This document shows positions 24,801-36,449 of a DNA stretch of 64,000 bases, in pieces. The stretch spans positions 16,621,001 through 16,685,000 of the forward strand of contig OX419755.1 of assembly GCA_948567375.1 (NCBI GenBank), in the 5' to 3' direction. Positions within the stretch are counted from its first letter, which is position 1; each line of letters starts with the position of its first letter. The notes beneath the pieces were generated by a model. The model was not told the origin of the DNA, did no database searches, and saw only the letters and a list, made by a program, of their open reading frames with translations. Both the position numbers and the translations under genes were made by a program. Source of the stretch: Lunularia cruciata (lineage: Eukaryota > Streptophyta > Marchantiopsida > Lunulariales > Lunulariaceae).

Positions 24801-26010
24801 CCATAGTACCATCAATGTTTGGGAGGTGGCATGGCACACAATTGCGCACATGATCCTTCCAAACAACACCATCACGTCCTTCTAACACAAGGACTCCATT
24901 TTGCAAAACCTCGCGCACACTCAAGATAGTGCGGCCTGTAGAAACATCAAGTGTTGTTGGTGTTGTCTGCTGTAGATATACATAGTCGCTTGGATGAAAT
25001 CGATGGATCAAAGGTCTATAACCTCTTCCTCAAATGGTAGCAGAGCGTAAAGTATCTCTGTGCTGAGCAACCGCCAAGTTCTCAAAGGCCATCGGCATCA
25101 CTCTCCAAAAGATCTCTACCCGCTGAGAACATGCACTCATCCATAAATCGGGGTCATCCAAGTCCAAAACTACAGTAGCATCTCGACAAATGGTTGCAGG
25201 TAAATCTGGATCTCGTCCATAGAGTAGAAAGTATGGAGAGAAGGATGCTAAGGAGGCTTGCCGGCTGAACTAATAGCCCATGGCCAACCAAGGTAATTGG
25301 AGATCCCAATCTCCCAAGTGGCCTCTCGACAAACCATACTTTTGCAATCCTCTCTTCATTGTCTGAACCACTCTCTCTGCTAAGCCATCTGCCACAGGGT
25401 GATCTTGGGATGTAGTACAATGATTAATCAAAGCCTTGTCACACAAGACCTGAAACTCCCCCAAGAACTCTGTTCCCTAATCAGTCAAAACCTCAGTTGG
25501 TGCACCAAAATGACTAAGAACTCGATCCAGGAACGAGTAAGTTGTCCCTTCACTAGACTTGTCAAGAAGTGCCACCAACTCAATCCACTTGGAGAAGTGC
25601 TCCACCATCACCAAAACATACTGATGATGTCTCACAATCAGCAGTAAAGGTCCGGCGAAGTCCAAACTCCAATGGTAACCCAATCCCATGATAGGTAATG
25701 GGTGTAACTGTGGCGTAGGAGCATTAAATGATGCTCTAACTTTGTCACAAACCATACATCTGGCAACAAACTGCTGTACCTCGGTCTACATACCGCGCCA
25801 TCAATAATGACTCTGGAGTAAACTATACGTACGCTTTACTCCAAAATGTCCTAGCTCCTCATGAGCATGACGGACCAACTGTGGTCTCTATGATGGAAGT
25901 GGTACTACTCGCACTCTACCATCCTCCCATACACGCAAAAGGTGTCTACCCTCCAATCTAAACTGTCTAGCTTGCTGAAGAACACGGTCTCTCTCCTTGG
26001 CCACAACTAT
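24801..26010 (-). pseudogene. Integrase of element E
   Basis: Minus-strand frames give the HHCC zinc module (RHAHEELGHFGVKRTY ... CMVC near 25870-25735) and the catalytic core: WSLDFAGPL (first Asp, about 25672), EVLTD followed by a stop and GTEFLGEF (second Asp, about 25478), and ADGLAERVVQTMKR (Glu, about 25370). The C-terminal module (RFHPSDYVYLQQ...) leads directly into the PHD finger. Stops (TAG in place of an expected CAG at DQGTEF, and others) make it non-functional as it stands. Once it would have inserted the element DNA and directed it to chromatin. Confidence 0.8.
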
Positions 26011-26247
26011 GCCACCCACAGCACCAGTGCAAAGATAGTCCATCGCTAAGACATCATCATGAATGTCTCACTGAACTGTACTAATATCTTCACTCTCTGG
26101 ATCTGTGACCTCCATAACTCCTCCTGTATGCGCTGAGAGAGATACCACCAAAGCCTGTGCAAATATACACAAAAAGGCCGATGCATGCCAACCTGGCACC
26201 ATCTCCTCATCTATCTCCCCATGCCAACGTGCTCCGGTCAGATCCTG

Positions 26248-26640
26248 CTAGCTGGGACATGGGTTTCTACTCAACCCATCTGCATCATGCTTCACCACTC
26301 CAGGTCTGTGAACAACCGTGAAATCATACTCTTGTAAAAGCAGAGCCCATCGTGCAAGCTTCCCTGAAAACTTGTCGGACTCCATCAACCACTTCAGCGG
26401 CTGATGATTAGTGATGAGAGTGAAGGGGTTACCAAATAGGTAACATCGGAAATGTGCTACTACCCAAACTGCTGCCAAGCACTCTCCCTCATATGAACTA
26501 TACTTTGCCTCCACTGAATTGTTGGAGCAACTAGCATAGGCCACCACAAACTCCTTCTCCTCATCATCATGCTGGGTGAGCACCACTCCAAGCCCCAACA
26601 TACTCCAATCAGTGTGAACCTGAAATGGTCATCCGCTGAT
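26248..26640 (-). pseudogene. RNase H of element E
   Basis: A 117-codon open frame preceded by QVHTDWSMLGLGVVLTQ, then VVAYASCSNNSVEAKYSSYE, ECLAAVWVVAHFRCYLFG, TNHQPLKWLM and VVHRPGVVKHDADGLSR. This is a typical gypsy RNase H with the first Asp in HTDW and the final Asp in DADGLSR. Directly downstream of RT in the expected order. Confidence 0.85.
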
Positions 26641-27620
26641 CGGTCTCCTCAAAATAGGAGCAGATTTCAACCTCTCCTTGAGCTCTACAAAAGCTCTCTC
26701 CTACTCATCTCCCCAACACCACTCCTGTGTAAGCTTGGTCAGCTTTGTCAAGGCCTTGGCAATGGCACTAAATTCTCTAACATAGCGGCGATAGAAGTTT
26801 GCCAACCCAAGAAATGCTTGCACTTTGCTCACATCCGTTGGCCGAGGAATACGTGCAATAGCGTCCACCTTGGTCTACTGAACACCAAGTCCTCCGGGGT
26901 AGATATTGTGACCCAAATACTCAACTTGCTCATGGAAGAACCTTCACTTCCCAGGATGTAATTTGAGTCCATGAGATCTTAACCTCTCAAACACCTCCAA
27001 CAACTGTCTCTCGTGCTCCTCCACAATAGTGCTATAAACCAAAATGTCATCAATATAGCAACGAGAAAAATCCAATCCAGTTGGGATCCTATCCATGTCC
27101 CTCTAGAACTCAGCAGGAGCATTCTTTAACCCAAATGGTAAGAACCTCCACTAATATAACACATCCTTGCCGTGAGGATCAATAGCCCAAATTGTTGTCT
27201 TGGACTTATCCTCCTCCTTGATCGGCAATTGATGATATCACACTCAAAGATCCAAATTACTAAAGATCTTTGCATGCCCAATCGCATCAAAAATCTCCTC
27301 CGGTGTAGGCATGGCATACCAGTCAGCCTTGGTCTGTCGGTTGATAGAACAGTAATCTCCACACATTCGCCTATGTGTGTAGTTGCCATGCATATCATTC
27401 TTGGCTGGCATCACTATTGCTGATGCATACTCTCTATGTGAAATCTCCACCAAACCAGCCTCAAAAAGGTCACTACTCCGGCTCTGAATCAATGCCCTCT
27501 CCATATCACTATATCAATAAGGACGTCGGAAAATTGGTGTGTTGTTAGTCAGCTCAATCCGTATACCAGGTCCCTTTAGAGCATCCAAATCCTTCATACT
27601 GAAGGCAAACCAACTTATAT
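26641..27620 (-). pseudogene. Reverse transcriptase of element E
   Basis: Reads, with several stops, IVMPAKNDMHGNYTHRRMCG, FSNLDL (first catalytic Asp near 27250), WRFLPFGLKNAPAEF (about 27145-27110), CYIDDILVYS (YxDD at 27046-27057), EYLGHNI and FLGLANFYRRYVREFSAIAK. Domain order and motifs are those of Ty3/gypsy. The N-terminal stretch (WFAFSMKDLDALKG) is open and fused to the tail of the methyltransferase region. At least six premature stops and frame changes. Confidence 0.85.
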
Positions 27621-28039
27621 GACTCCTCAAGAACCTCCAAACCCTCCGTCTTTCCTCTCCAGTAAGCTTGGGTCCAAGATTTGGCTCCCAAGTATCCTCT
27701 ATAACTGTAGTAGGAGTGGAAGACGTACTGACTGACTGCAACACTGGGCCCTTGGGAGCAATAGTGTCATGCTCCCGACCACTAGAGGTCCCAACCTCTG
27801 TGTGAAAAACTCCCTCCACTCTGGCTTCAAGCTCCACACGTCCTCTACCTGCATCCCATGTGGACCAAGGGTGTAATCCAAGTAGCCCACGCTCACCTGG
27901 ATGGACTCCAAGTTGACCACTCTCCCTAGTAGCTACTGGATGTGTCCCAAGAATACCATGTCCACTCGGTCCATCACCCCCAACATGTGCCTGAATCGTC
28001 TCGATAGGCACAAGGCTCACAAGTGTCCGAGTGGTGATG

Positions 28040-29090
28040 CCTATCAAGCGCATCCTACGCTGCTCTACCAAGCCAAGGCTCACAATCCATGTCAAACAGT
28101 TCAGGTCCATAGCCTGACCTAACACCTGATGCTTGGATGCCTTTGACACTACTGGAACAGCGGTAATACCGGTGCAAAAACCCATCACCCGCTCTCTCAA
28201 ATCATTGTTGGGCTCCACTAACTGCTATAACTATGAGTCCCAAACAAGTCCAGGTCCTCCCTCTCAAAAAGCATGAGAGCCTGGGAAACTCACGAGTGTG
28301 GGAAATGCAGCTCTAGGCTGTCCAACTAGGTTCACCACTACCATAGGTGACCTATCAGCCACTATCACTGTCTGAGACTGACGCCCAACATCCAAGATAT
28401 CATCAACAAGAATGTGGTCCAGTCGCTGAATCCCATCATAAGCACGTTGTAGAACCTCTTTGGGTAAGAGGTTCGTCCACCAAAGACGAAGACGATAAGC
28501 CCATGATCCCACTCTGGCTGCATCTAACAATACAGTAGGTCCCATCCAAGAATGGACCTGATGTGTACTCGCCACCACTCTAGTGCAAGAATCACCCATC
28601 AAAGGAACATTCTCCAAAAGGTAAGCTGGAGAAACAGACCGATGAACCTAGAGCGTTGTAGTATCTGTAACATCTTCCAAAACACACCAGAATGAAGATC
28701 AAGAAGACCCAAACCACAACCCGCACATGTATGTCCCTGACATGGCTATCCAGAAATCACCAAGTGAATAGGCCCATGTCTCTCTAGGTCATGCGCCCCC
28801 AGTAAGGAAATGTCTCCTAGTAGGGCCTTTTGGTAACCTCTGACTGTTGACATCGGTAATAACTCCGGATACCGATAGGCCAAGTGCGCCACATGATGTA
28901 GAGAGACTCGCCCAATAGTCTCATCTCTCTCTACATACAAGTACCTCTGTACTCGTATACCCGCCTGTAACACCGCAGCTAGTCCGGTGTTGATCCCACC
29001 AAACAACTCCAATAGGCATATCCCCTCTACTAGAAACTGCCAAGCAATGAGTGTGGTATCCAAAGGTGTCAAAGCAATCGCCTCTGGAGG
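28040..29090 (-). pseudogene. C5 cytosine DNA methyltransferase domain inside element E
   Basis: Between protease and RT the minus strand encodes a DNA (cytosine-5) methyltransferase with motifs in canonical order. Motif I: LLELFGGINTGLAAVL (about 29020-28973). Aspartate-bearing motif II-like stretch: YLYVERDETIGRVS. Motif IV: GPIHLVISG, a TAG stop in place of Trp, then PCQGH with the catalytic Cys codon at 28740-28742. Motif VI: AYLLENVP (28614-28606 for ENV). Motif VIII-like: AYRLRLWWTNLLP. Motif X-like: GQAMDLNCLTWIV (about 28125-28085). One frameshift lies between motifs IV and VI and another between VIII and X. The order I-IV-VI-VIII-X excludes the rearranged DRM type. It lies within the polyprotein order, not beside it. 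Confidence 0.85.
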
Positions 29091-29489
29091 CTCATCCTCA
29101 CACTCATCCCCTGATGGTACGAAGGCTCCACTCCAAGCCTATTGCACCAACTGATCTGCATGCTGCTGCAATGCCTCCTCTAAACTCCACAATGAACATC
29201 CAAGGTGGATGGAACAACCCCATTCATACTCCAAAGACGAGTGATCTCCTCTGGTATTGGAGTATCCTCTACATGGGCGTTCCCCTCCAACAAGTTACCA
29301 GGCCACGTAACTACACCACTGAAAGCTAAAACTGATGCTGCCATGGTCCCAAACTATAGTGAGCCAAGACTGCCACTACTAAAGCGTACTAGTTGGCAAC
29401 ATACCTATCCCTCACCAGACTGCCAACCAGGTCTATAAGAGGTTGTCTCCTCCCAATAGTCAATGCTGAAACCCATGGGGTATAACACT

Positions 29490-30241
29490 GCTCCCCCAAC
29501 TAGCACATCATATGACTCAACTATCGTCACAATAGCCTGAGCTCTCACCACCGAGCTATCAATCGGATGATCAGGCTGAACCTGGACAACAAGCTCTCCA
29601 TGTGTGATGTACTGTGTCGAACCACCACCTAGAGATGTCTGGATCTAAAATAGACACCTCTCCACATCGGTCTTCTGCAACTCTTGACCGACAACTGTAG
29701 CCTTCCCCAACATAAGGGGCTACGCACCAGAGTCTAACAAGACTCTCTGTGGTGTATAGACCTTCCCTGAAGGTCCCACCAAACAAAAAATCCCCCTCTG
29801 GTTATCCAATAGGACAACATTAGGTGTAAACCGCGCTCTCTCAAAGGTCGGTCTAGCTGGCAACTCCTCCAGTCTAGCCGCTGCTGCCTGCCATAAACCA
29901 CTCGTCGCTGAATGGATCCCATGCTCCTCAACCAAGTTAGCTCCACTACCAACCACCTCTGCTCTAGTAGTAGAAATTGCACCATCCTTAGTCTCACACA
30001 ACGTGGCAGCCAACCGGAATACTGGGGCTGGGTCAACTCCTAATGTAAACATGTCACTGGCTGAAAGCAAAGGATGCCACATAATCAGCTGAGCGGCCCC
30101 CAACATCATGCTAGACTCAGTTTGTGTTGTAGTAGGTGGTTGACTAGCAGGTAGTCCATCATGTACTCCATCACCACCTACCACACCTACACTAGGACGT
30201 CTAGGAACCATGGATGTCGTCTGTAATGCCTCAGACAGCAT
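29490..30241 (-). pseudogene. Aspartic protease region of element E
   Basis: Open frame 30241-29720 ends with RVLLDSGAQPLMLG: the DSGA active-site motif lies at 29734-29723. Beyond a stop the frame continues with VVQVQPDHPIDSSVVRAQAI and VLVGGAVLYPMGFSIDYW, the flap and C-terminal part of a retropepsin. A serine/proline-rich spacer precedes it. One active site per polyprotein is expected because the enzyme works as a dimer. Confidence 0.75.
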
Positions 30242-30655
30242 GAAAGACTAGGGAAGTCTGACCTGTCTCCCAACCTCTCCTTTTTGTGGGTCCAACTCCA
30301 CTGATGCTCCTCTAGGCTCTACAGCACGTACAGCACTCCTAGTCACTATTGCAAATGCATCCATCTATGCTGCTCCGCACATAAAGTCCAAAGCATCTCT
30401 ATCACCAGCATATGAGGTGGAAGCCTCAGCACCTGAATTTGATCTCCTCTGAGCAATAACCATACTAGCCAATCTCTGCTCCAACTGCTCAATCCGAGTA
30501 GCCATAGCTGTGTCAGAAGTAAGGGCAAGTACTGCACCCCTACTAGGTATAGATCCTCTATCACCACCTCTACCACCTCGTCCTCCATGAATTGGAGCTC
30601 CTCTACTACCTGCCATAGCAGCCCTACCACTCCGTAACTCTGGACGTAGGTCAAA

Positions 30656-31914
30656 ACACCGGTCACTAGTGTGACCAAATCTGTGGCAATGCTAACACTA
30701 CCTCTGTGCTAGCTGTGATGCACCTGAGGTATCAGGTCCGCTGCCTTGAGTACACTCTCTTCGATGGTGAGGTCCAACACAAAGTCCAACAAGCAACACC
30801 ACCACTCATTGGTTGTTGTTGACCCAAAAATGAGGGTAAGGGTCAAACTCCACTTGGCCCTCCACTCGCTCTATAGGATCTGGGCTGTCCACCCTGTCCT
30901 TGAAAACCAACTGGGCGTGGTGCACTCTGCTGCACTCTAGAAGAAGTCACAGCTGTGGATGAGGTCTCCCTACCAAATCCAGATGTCACCACTCTCTCCT
31001 CCACCATATTGAGCTCAATACACTCAGCCAAACCAAAGACTACTGCCAAAGTGGGCAAAGTAGCCTGCAGCAACGTAGCATCACGAACTCTACGTCGCAA
31101 CTCCTTGGCGAGTATCCCATACCAAAACTGCTTGGGCCTCAGTAACTCCCTGAGTGAAACTGATCAGCCGCTTCATGCAAATGTATACCTTGCGTAGGCT
31201 CTCTCAAGCCTTCCGCTGGAACTCCTGCAAGCTCCTCAGCTTGTCAGTCCGCACTTCTTGGTAGTTCTACCTCAAACATAGGAAGAACTCCACCATGGGG
31301 TTAAACTTTGGTACCACACCACCTCCTGTAGCGGTACCTCCAATCATAGTAGCACTATCTCCAGCTAGTGCACCTCCACTAGCTCCACCCACACTACTCA
31401 AGCTAGAACTCATAGGTATAGCCAATCTACTCCAGGCCACCCAGCTTGAAGTGAAAGAGACATAGTGTGGAGACCAATATTGTCTCCATAACTCAATCTC
31501 CTCCAAATGAGCTCTCCTGAACTCATGGTAGTCATCCATCGGCATACCCTCCAGATGCTGAAACAACCCCTTCCATGCCATGAAAGGTGTAAACAAAGTC
31601 AGGTTCCGCATCTGCTACAGATCACACCAACTATCGAACTCCTGGATGAAGTCATCCAACTCAATGGTATCCACTGTACCAGAGTAACGCCTAGGGCCTT
31701 TGGAGGCCCCATAAATCTTGTCCATGTCCCACAACAACGGCGCGGACACACCAAGTGCACTCTCAACTGAATTAGCTCCTGTGTCAAACTCCAACTCAGA
31801 GTCAATCTCCTCCCTCATTGGGACCTGAGATACAAGCTGATACCAAGCACCACTCCGAGTAAACCCACTAAGTACTGCAGGGCTAACTCCTCTAGAATCT
31901 CCAAAGAACTCCAT
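30656..31914 (-). pseudogene. Gag of element E with zinc knuckle
   Basis: The likely start is ATG at 31914 (MEFFGDSRGVSP). The frame runs with stops through a capsid-like helical region (MPMDDYHEFRRAHLEEIELW, then QAVWYGILAKELRRRVRDA) and a Gly/Ser/Arg-rich linker to a CX2CX4HX4C zinc knuckle at 30697-30656 (C-stop-H-C-HRFG-H-TSDR-C). Stops at three places are TAG where CAG would fit. One is inside the knuckle. Confidence 0.75.
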
Positions 31915-32040
31915 CGTGACCAAGTAACCACAACAGCAAACCCGAACCACCAACTACAACCGCAAGTACCCCACCAAGTGCCAACAACACCAAGTGACAA
32001 TACCAACTAAGCACCACCCACTAATGTAACTCTAACCAAG

Positions 32041-32704
32041 ATAACTATACTAGGGGAAAGGGCAACTTGTAACCTGCCATCATAACACGCACTCTCACAA
32101 TCTGCAGGTCATCACTTCCTATCTCACCGGAGAGAAACAAAGGTAGTCTGACTGGTCATCACTCCAACCTCACCACCAAGAGCACACCAGAGCACCAATG
32201 CTCAAAAGTCAATGCACCTCACACAAACCTGGTGCACAAACAAGAAGTAGAGAATGAAGGAGATCCAATCATAAGAAATCTAAACAAAAACCTTCCATCT
32301 CATAACACAACACGAGATTGACTCTGCCACCATTTGGCATTTGACATAAGAGAAGTTTGTGTCTAAGTCCTAAGCTACCAGGATCACCAAGAATGGGATC
32401 AAACTGCCTCTCCTAGCCAAAGCTACATGTGTATAGATAACAGTGGCACAGGCACTATGACAACAAGTGAAGGTGGACCAGTTGGCTAGGGCACTAGTCT
32501 AGGAACAAGAGATCAAGGGGTCAAACCTTGTTGCGCACAATCTAAGCAAGAAAGGCAGATTTTGCCAACCAATGACCAAGATCTACTCTAAACTAGCTAG
32601 CCTCACGCCAGCAAGTTGGCTTGTTGGCCCTTCTGGCCCTTTTAGGTCTTTGTAGCCTCTCATAGCCCATAGCCCTATGCCTCAAAGTTGCTCCTTCTTT
32701 GCTC
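32041..32704 (-). other. Leader of element E with possible primer binding site
   Basis: Non-coding on both strands. On the minus strand TGGTGGCAGAGTCA (32332-32319) resembles the initiator-Met type primer binding site TGGTATCAGAGC at 9 of 12 positions. Part of this leader (about 32053-32283) aligns with the leader of element F at 56742-56938. Interrupted at 32704 by element C. It continues at 50466-50652. Confidence 0.4.
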
Positions 32705-33394
32705 TGTAACACCCATTTGTGCATGTGTATGATATTGTGATATTAGCTTGGTATCACAAGTACTTAAGAGATATTATTTATATAGAGATAAAGGATGGTT
32801 CTATATTAGTCATGGTTAGCTAAAGTTAGTCATAGCTAAGATAGAGGGGACCTTACTTTAGAGGAAGTAGAAAAGATGAGCATCACTATTTTGGATTTTA
32901 GTGTGTTGACTTGGTATTATTCCTAGGTGTTTGGCTTTGAGGAAAGAGTTGAGAACTCTTGGGCCCGCAAGCCTTTTTGTTTTGGATTCTTCTTTAGTCC
33001 AAGGATAGCCCATGTGAAGGAATCCTTGACTTAGTGGTTGGGTCAAGATAAGATCACATGCTTAGGGGAATATGCCCATGTGAATGGATATTCCTTTCTA
33101 CTTTTTGACTTTACTTGACTTTTAGTCTAGTAACTTGAGTTACTACGATAATTAGTAACTTTGGTACGTTACTATTTCACAAGTATATAAACAAGGGGTG
33201 AGGAGGTACTCATCATCCTTTCATTTGCAACTATCTTTCTCTCATTGAGTTCTCTAGTGAGCAATGTCTTGAGTCTTGGAGTGTTAGCCTTGGAGGAGTA
33301 TGATGGAGTTGGGGTTCTTTCCTTCTTAGTCCATGGTGCGCTACCATAATAGCCATCAGAGGTTCATCTTGAGTGAAAGATAGGCCGGCTCACA
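32705..33394 (+). repeat. 5' LTR of element C
   Basis: TGTAACACCC...GCCGGCTCACA, with TATATAAA at 33184-33191. Colinear with the 677-bp LTR of element A with small indels. Confidence 0.9.
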
Positions 33395-33606
33395 TTTTTG
33401 GTTCCGTTGTCTGGACCTCTCTAGAAGGTAAGATAATGTTCCGCGTTCAATTCTACATTAGGCAGAAGGAGGCTATGACAGCTCACTTGGAGAGAACATT
33501 AGAAGAGGAGAGGGTTGAACTGATGTTAGAGAACCAAGATCCATTTGTATACCCTATAGTTCATTTTGATGTCTTTGAGGTGATTTTGTACATCTTGTAC
33601 ACATGA
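33373..33606 (+). CDS. Leader ORF 1 of element C
   Basis: A 77-codon frame that starts in the LTR end and crosses the primer binding site. The conserved part is MFRVQFYIRQKEAM...ENQDPFVYPIVHFDVFEVIL, nearly identical in A (39763-39996) and B (62250-62483). If translated it would most likely begin at the internal Met at 33438. Function unknown. A related segment occurs upstream of gag in element F. Confidence 0.4.
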   Translation: MKDRPAHIFGSVVWTSLEGKIMFRVQFYIRQKEAMTAHLERTLEEERVELMLENQDPFVYPIVHFDVFEVILYILYT

Positions 33607-34252
33607 GAAGAATTGGAGAGATTATGTGAGGTGGATTGCAGATTTTGGGGATTAAGGTGATTTTGGGCAAAATCTCACATTTGAGATCTGGACTTGAAAT
33701 TTCTACACATGATAGATTGGGTTATCTTCCAGTTAGCACACTTGAAATTATTGTGAGAGCTACTATGCACACTAGGCTAGAATTTTTGAAAGTTGATTGG
33801 GTAAAGTGCTCCCGCAACTGCATGCTCTCTAGAATATTGTACAGAGTCTGCCATTTCTTCAATTTTTAGTGAATTGTCCTAAAAATTTTTAAGAAAATTT
33901 AGTGCATTGTATTGTACCTATTTCCATAAAAATTAGAGAGAGATCATTCTTGTGCATGGAGTTATGAGTTTTTGAAGTGAGGGGGGTGGTTTTGAGACCA
34001 AATCTGAAATATGTGTGTTGAATAGAAAGGTGTCTAGGCCAAATGGCTCAATGAAAAGATCTGAAATTTGTAGGGAGGGACGCCCTAGAGTTGTGATCAA
34101 GTGTGCAAAATTTTAGAGGACTGTGACATACTGGTTTGGAGATTTGAGTGACATTGTGAGGAAAGGTCAATTCTGCAAAGTGGAGATCTCATGCATGAGG
34201 AGTTTGAGATCAACAAAAAGCATGTTTGAGTGTTTAGATTCATCTTGGGAAC

Positions 34253-34726
34253 ATGGATGGTCATCAAGAGTGGAAATTGAGATTATGCAAGGTTCCCCAA
34301 AGGTTTGAGGTGATTGTAGGGGTGGATTTGAGAAAAAGAGAGTTTACAATAGAATTTGAAGAGAATGTTGAGAGGATCCAAAAACCTACACCAATTAGAG
34401 GAAAGAGTGAATCTAAGTGCTTTCTATGTGGAGAGAAGGGACATAAGTCAACTTCATGTCCATTGACCTTTGAGAGCAAGAGATTGAGAGAAAGGAGAGG
34501 CTTACTTGACTTAGGTTTGCATGTTGGACCTTCTTCACCAAGATTGGGAGGGAGAAGATCTAAGACCAAGGAGTTGTGTGAGGTTTGTGGAGTTGAAGGA
34601 CTTCCAAAAAGACATGAGTGTAGTGGAGTAAAATCACTTTTGGAGACTTTGGTGAAGGACCTTGGAGAGAGTCTTAGTACAGCTACAGAAATACTACCAC
34701 CTTCATCAACTAGTTTTCAAGATTAG
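34253..34726 (+). CDS. Leader ORF 2 of element C, zinc-knuckle protein
   Basis: 157 codons, open. It carries a CX2CX4HX4C zinc knuckle (CFLCGEKGHKSTSC) in the middle and a second Cys/His cluster (CEVCGVEGLPKRHEC) near the C-terminus. Conserved in A (40621-41118) and B (63108-63605) with few changes. It remains intact although gag-pol of C is deleted. Confidence 0.55.
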   Translation: MDGHQEWKLRLCKVPQRFEVIVGVDLRKREFTIEFEENVERIQKPTPIRGKSESKCFLCGEKGHKSTSCPLTFESKRLRERRGLLDLGLHVGPSSPRLGGRRSKTKELCEVCGVEGLPKRHECSGVKSLLETLVKDLGESLSTATEILPPSSTSFQD

Positions 34727-34965
34727 TGATGGGGATAATCTTTCAACTTATGGATAAACTATCCATGAGAGTTAGATTAATATGCACTCTAGGATTTGAT
34801 GTTGCTATAGAAACCTTGGAGCAACCTGAACCTTTTGTGTTCCCTAGAGTGAATTATTCTCAGATGGTGTTAGTCATGTATATAATCTATTAGTAATAGA
34901 GTGAGAGAAAAGAAAAGAGAAAGAAAAAAGAATTTGAGAGAAAAGAAAGATAGTGAGGGGTTAAG

Positions 34966-35213
34966 ATGAGGAAACTTCAAGGATCAACCCATGGAGTTGG
35001 AAGAGTCAAGAGCAGTTGCTATGGTTCGAGTGGAGCAAGCCCAAAGGAAACAAAAGGAGAGCTATGACAAGAGACAAGGCAAGAACAAGGTGGAGCATTT
35101 CAAAGAAGGTGATTGGGTAATGTTGTTTGATTCCATTCGATTCAAGAGAGTGCAAAAGAAGGTACATTACTTGTAAGTTGAAGTTTAATATCTCTTAAGT
35201 ACCATAGAAGGTA
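34966..35213 (+). pseudogene. Deleted gag-pol of element C
   Basis: ATGAGGAAACTTC, the first codons of gag, is followed directly by AAGGATCAACCCATGGAG, which corresponds to the region around 45877 in element A, in the integrase C-terminal part. The remaining frame (MELEESRAVAMVRVEQAQ..., 34991-35176) ends early at a stop compared with A. The deletion removes capsid, protease, RT, RNase H and the integrase core. Confidence 0.85.
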
Positions 35214-35262
35214 GAGAGACCTTCACTTTGAGAACAAAGTGAAAACTTAGTCCGGGGGTAAA

Positions 35263-35638
35263 TGTAACACCCATTTGTGCATGTGTGTGATATTGTGATA
35301 TTTAGCTTGGTATTACAAGTACTTAAGAGATATTATTTATATAGAGATAAAGGATGGTTCTATATTAGTCATGGTTAGCTAAAGTTAGTCATAGCTAAGA
35401 TAGAGGGGACCTTTCTTTAGAGGAAGTAGGAAAGATGAGCACCACTATTTTGGATTTTAGTGTGTTGACTTGGTATTATTCCTAGGTGTTTGACTTTGAG
35501 GAAAGAGTTGAGAACTCTTGGGCCCGCAAGTCTTTTTGTTTTGGATTCTTCTTTAGTCCAAGGATAGCCCATGTGAAGGAATCCTTGACTTAGTGGTTGG
35601 GTCAAGATAAGACCACATGCTTAGGGGAATATGCCCAT
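35263..35638 (+). repeat. 3' LTR of element C, first part
   Basis: Starts TGTAACACCC after the polypurine tract and runs to ATGCCCAT at 35638, where the family-D LTR is inserted. The remainder continues at 50150. Joining the two gives about 692 bp, the full LTR. Confidence 0.9.
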
Positions 35639-36449
35639 TGTGACAACCCGGCAAATATCACTTTTGCGGTAATCGGGTCAGTAAAGTTCGTTCCCGTAGA
35701 GATACTATCCAGAATTGGTCAAATACGAAGACAAACGTCACAATTGCGGTTCTTCTTGAGTTTTTCTTTAATCTCTCAGGTAGAAACTACACCCAGAAGA
35801 GAGTAACAAGCTCACAATCTTGACAACTTGTCACAAATACACACACATAATCACATCATAGTCAATTCTGTCCAAACAACTCTTGATTGTGATGATTCAG
35901 ATTCTCCCGAAAACGGCACTTCACTGCAAAGACCGATTTCACCTCAAAATTGTGTTCCACCCCTCCACTGAAGGCACAACTTCCTCGATCAAAATTGTTT
36001 CACATCAACTTTGTGTTATAATCACAAATGCAGAATACTACCAACACTACAATTCCTCTCAAACCTATCAAGGCATTGCTCCGATGCACTTCACTCAAGA
36101 TCAAATACACAGAATGAAGATCAAGGCTATAGATTCCAACATCCACACACACACTGACTTGCTCTTTGGAATTCTCCACACACTCACAAACACAAACACA
36201 AAATTGACAATCGGAATTAAGCTTAAGCGACAAGTACTAAGAACAGCACTTTGCTTTATCTATCTTCAGAAAGATGAATACTGAATAACATTGTACTTCG
36301 ATTGCTCCACTTAAATACTAAAGCAAACGGCAGATTTTCCTACCTAGACACCTCTCCCTAACATCTTTTCCTACTTACAGATCCGAAGTGATAGTCTATC
36401 GTTTCATATCTGCCTTTTCCTTTCTCCAAATTGACACTTAGCCCGATCC

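Noticed and set aside
28040-29090. Methyltransferase as a host gene (MET1, CMT or DRM) next to the transposon
   Set aside because: It lies on the same strand between protease and RT, with no gap for a promoter or untranslated regions. It lacks BAH, chromo or UBA domains, and the motif order is not that of DRM.
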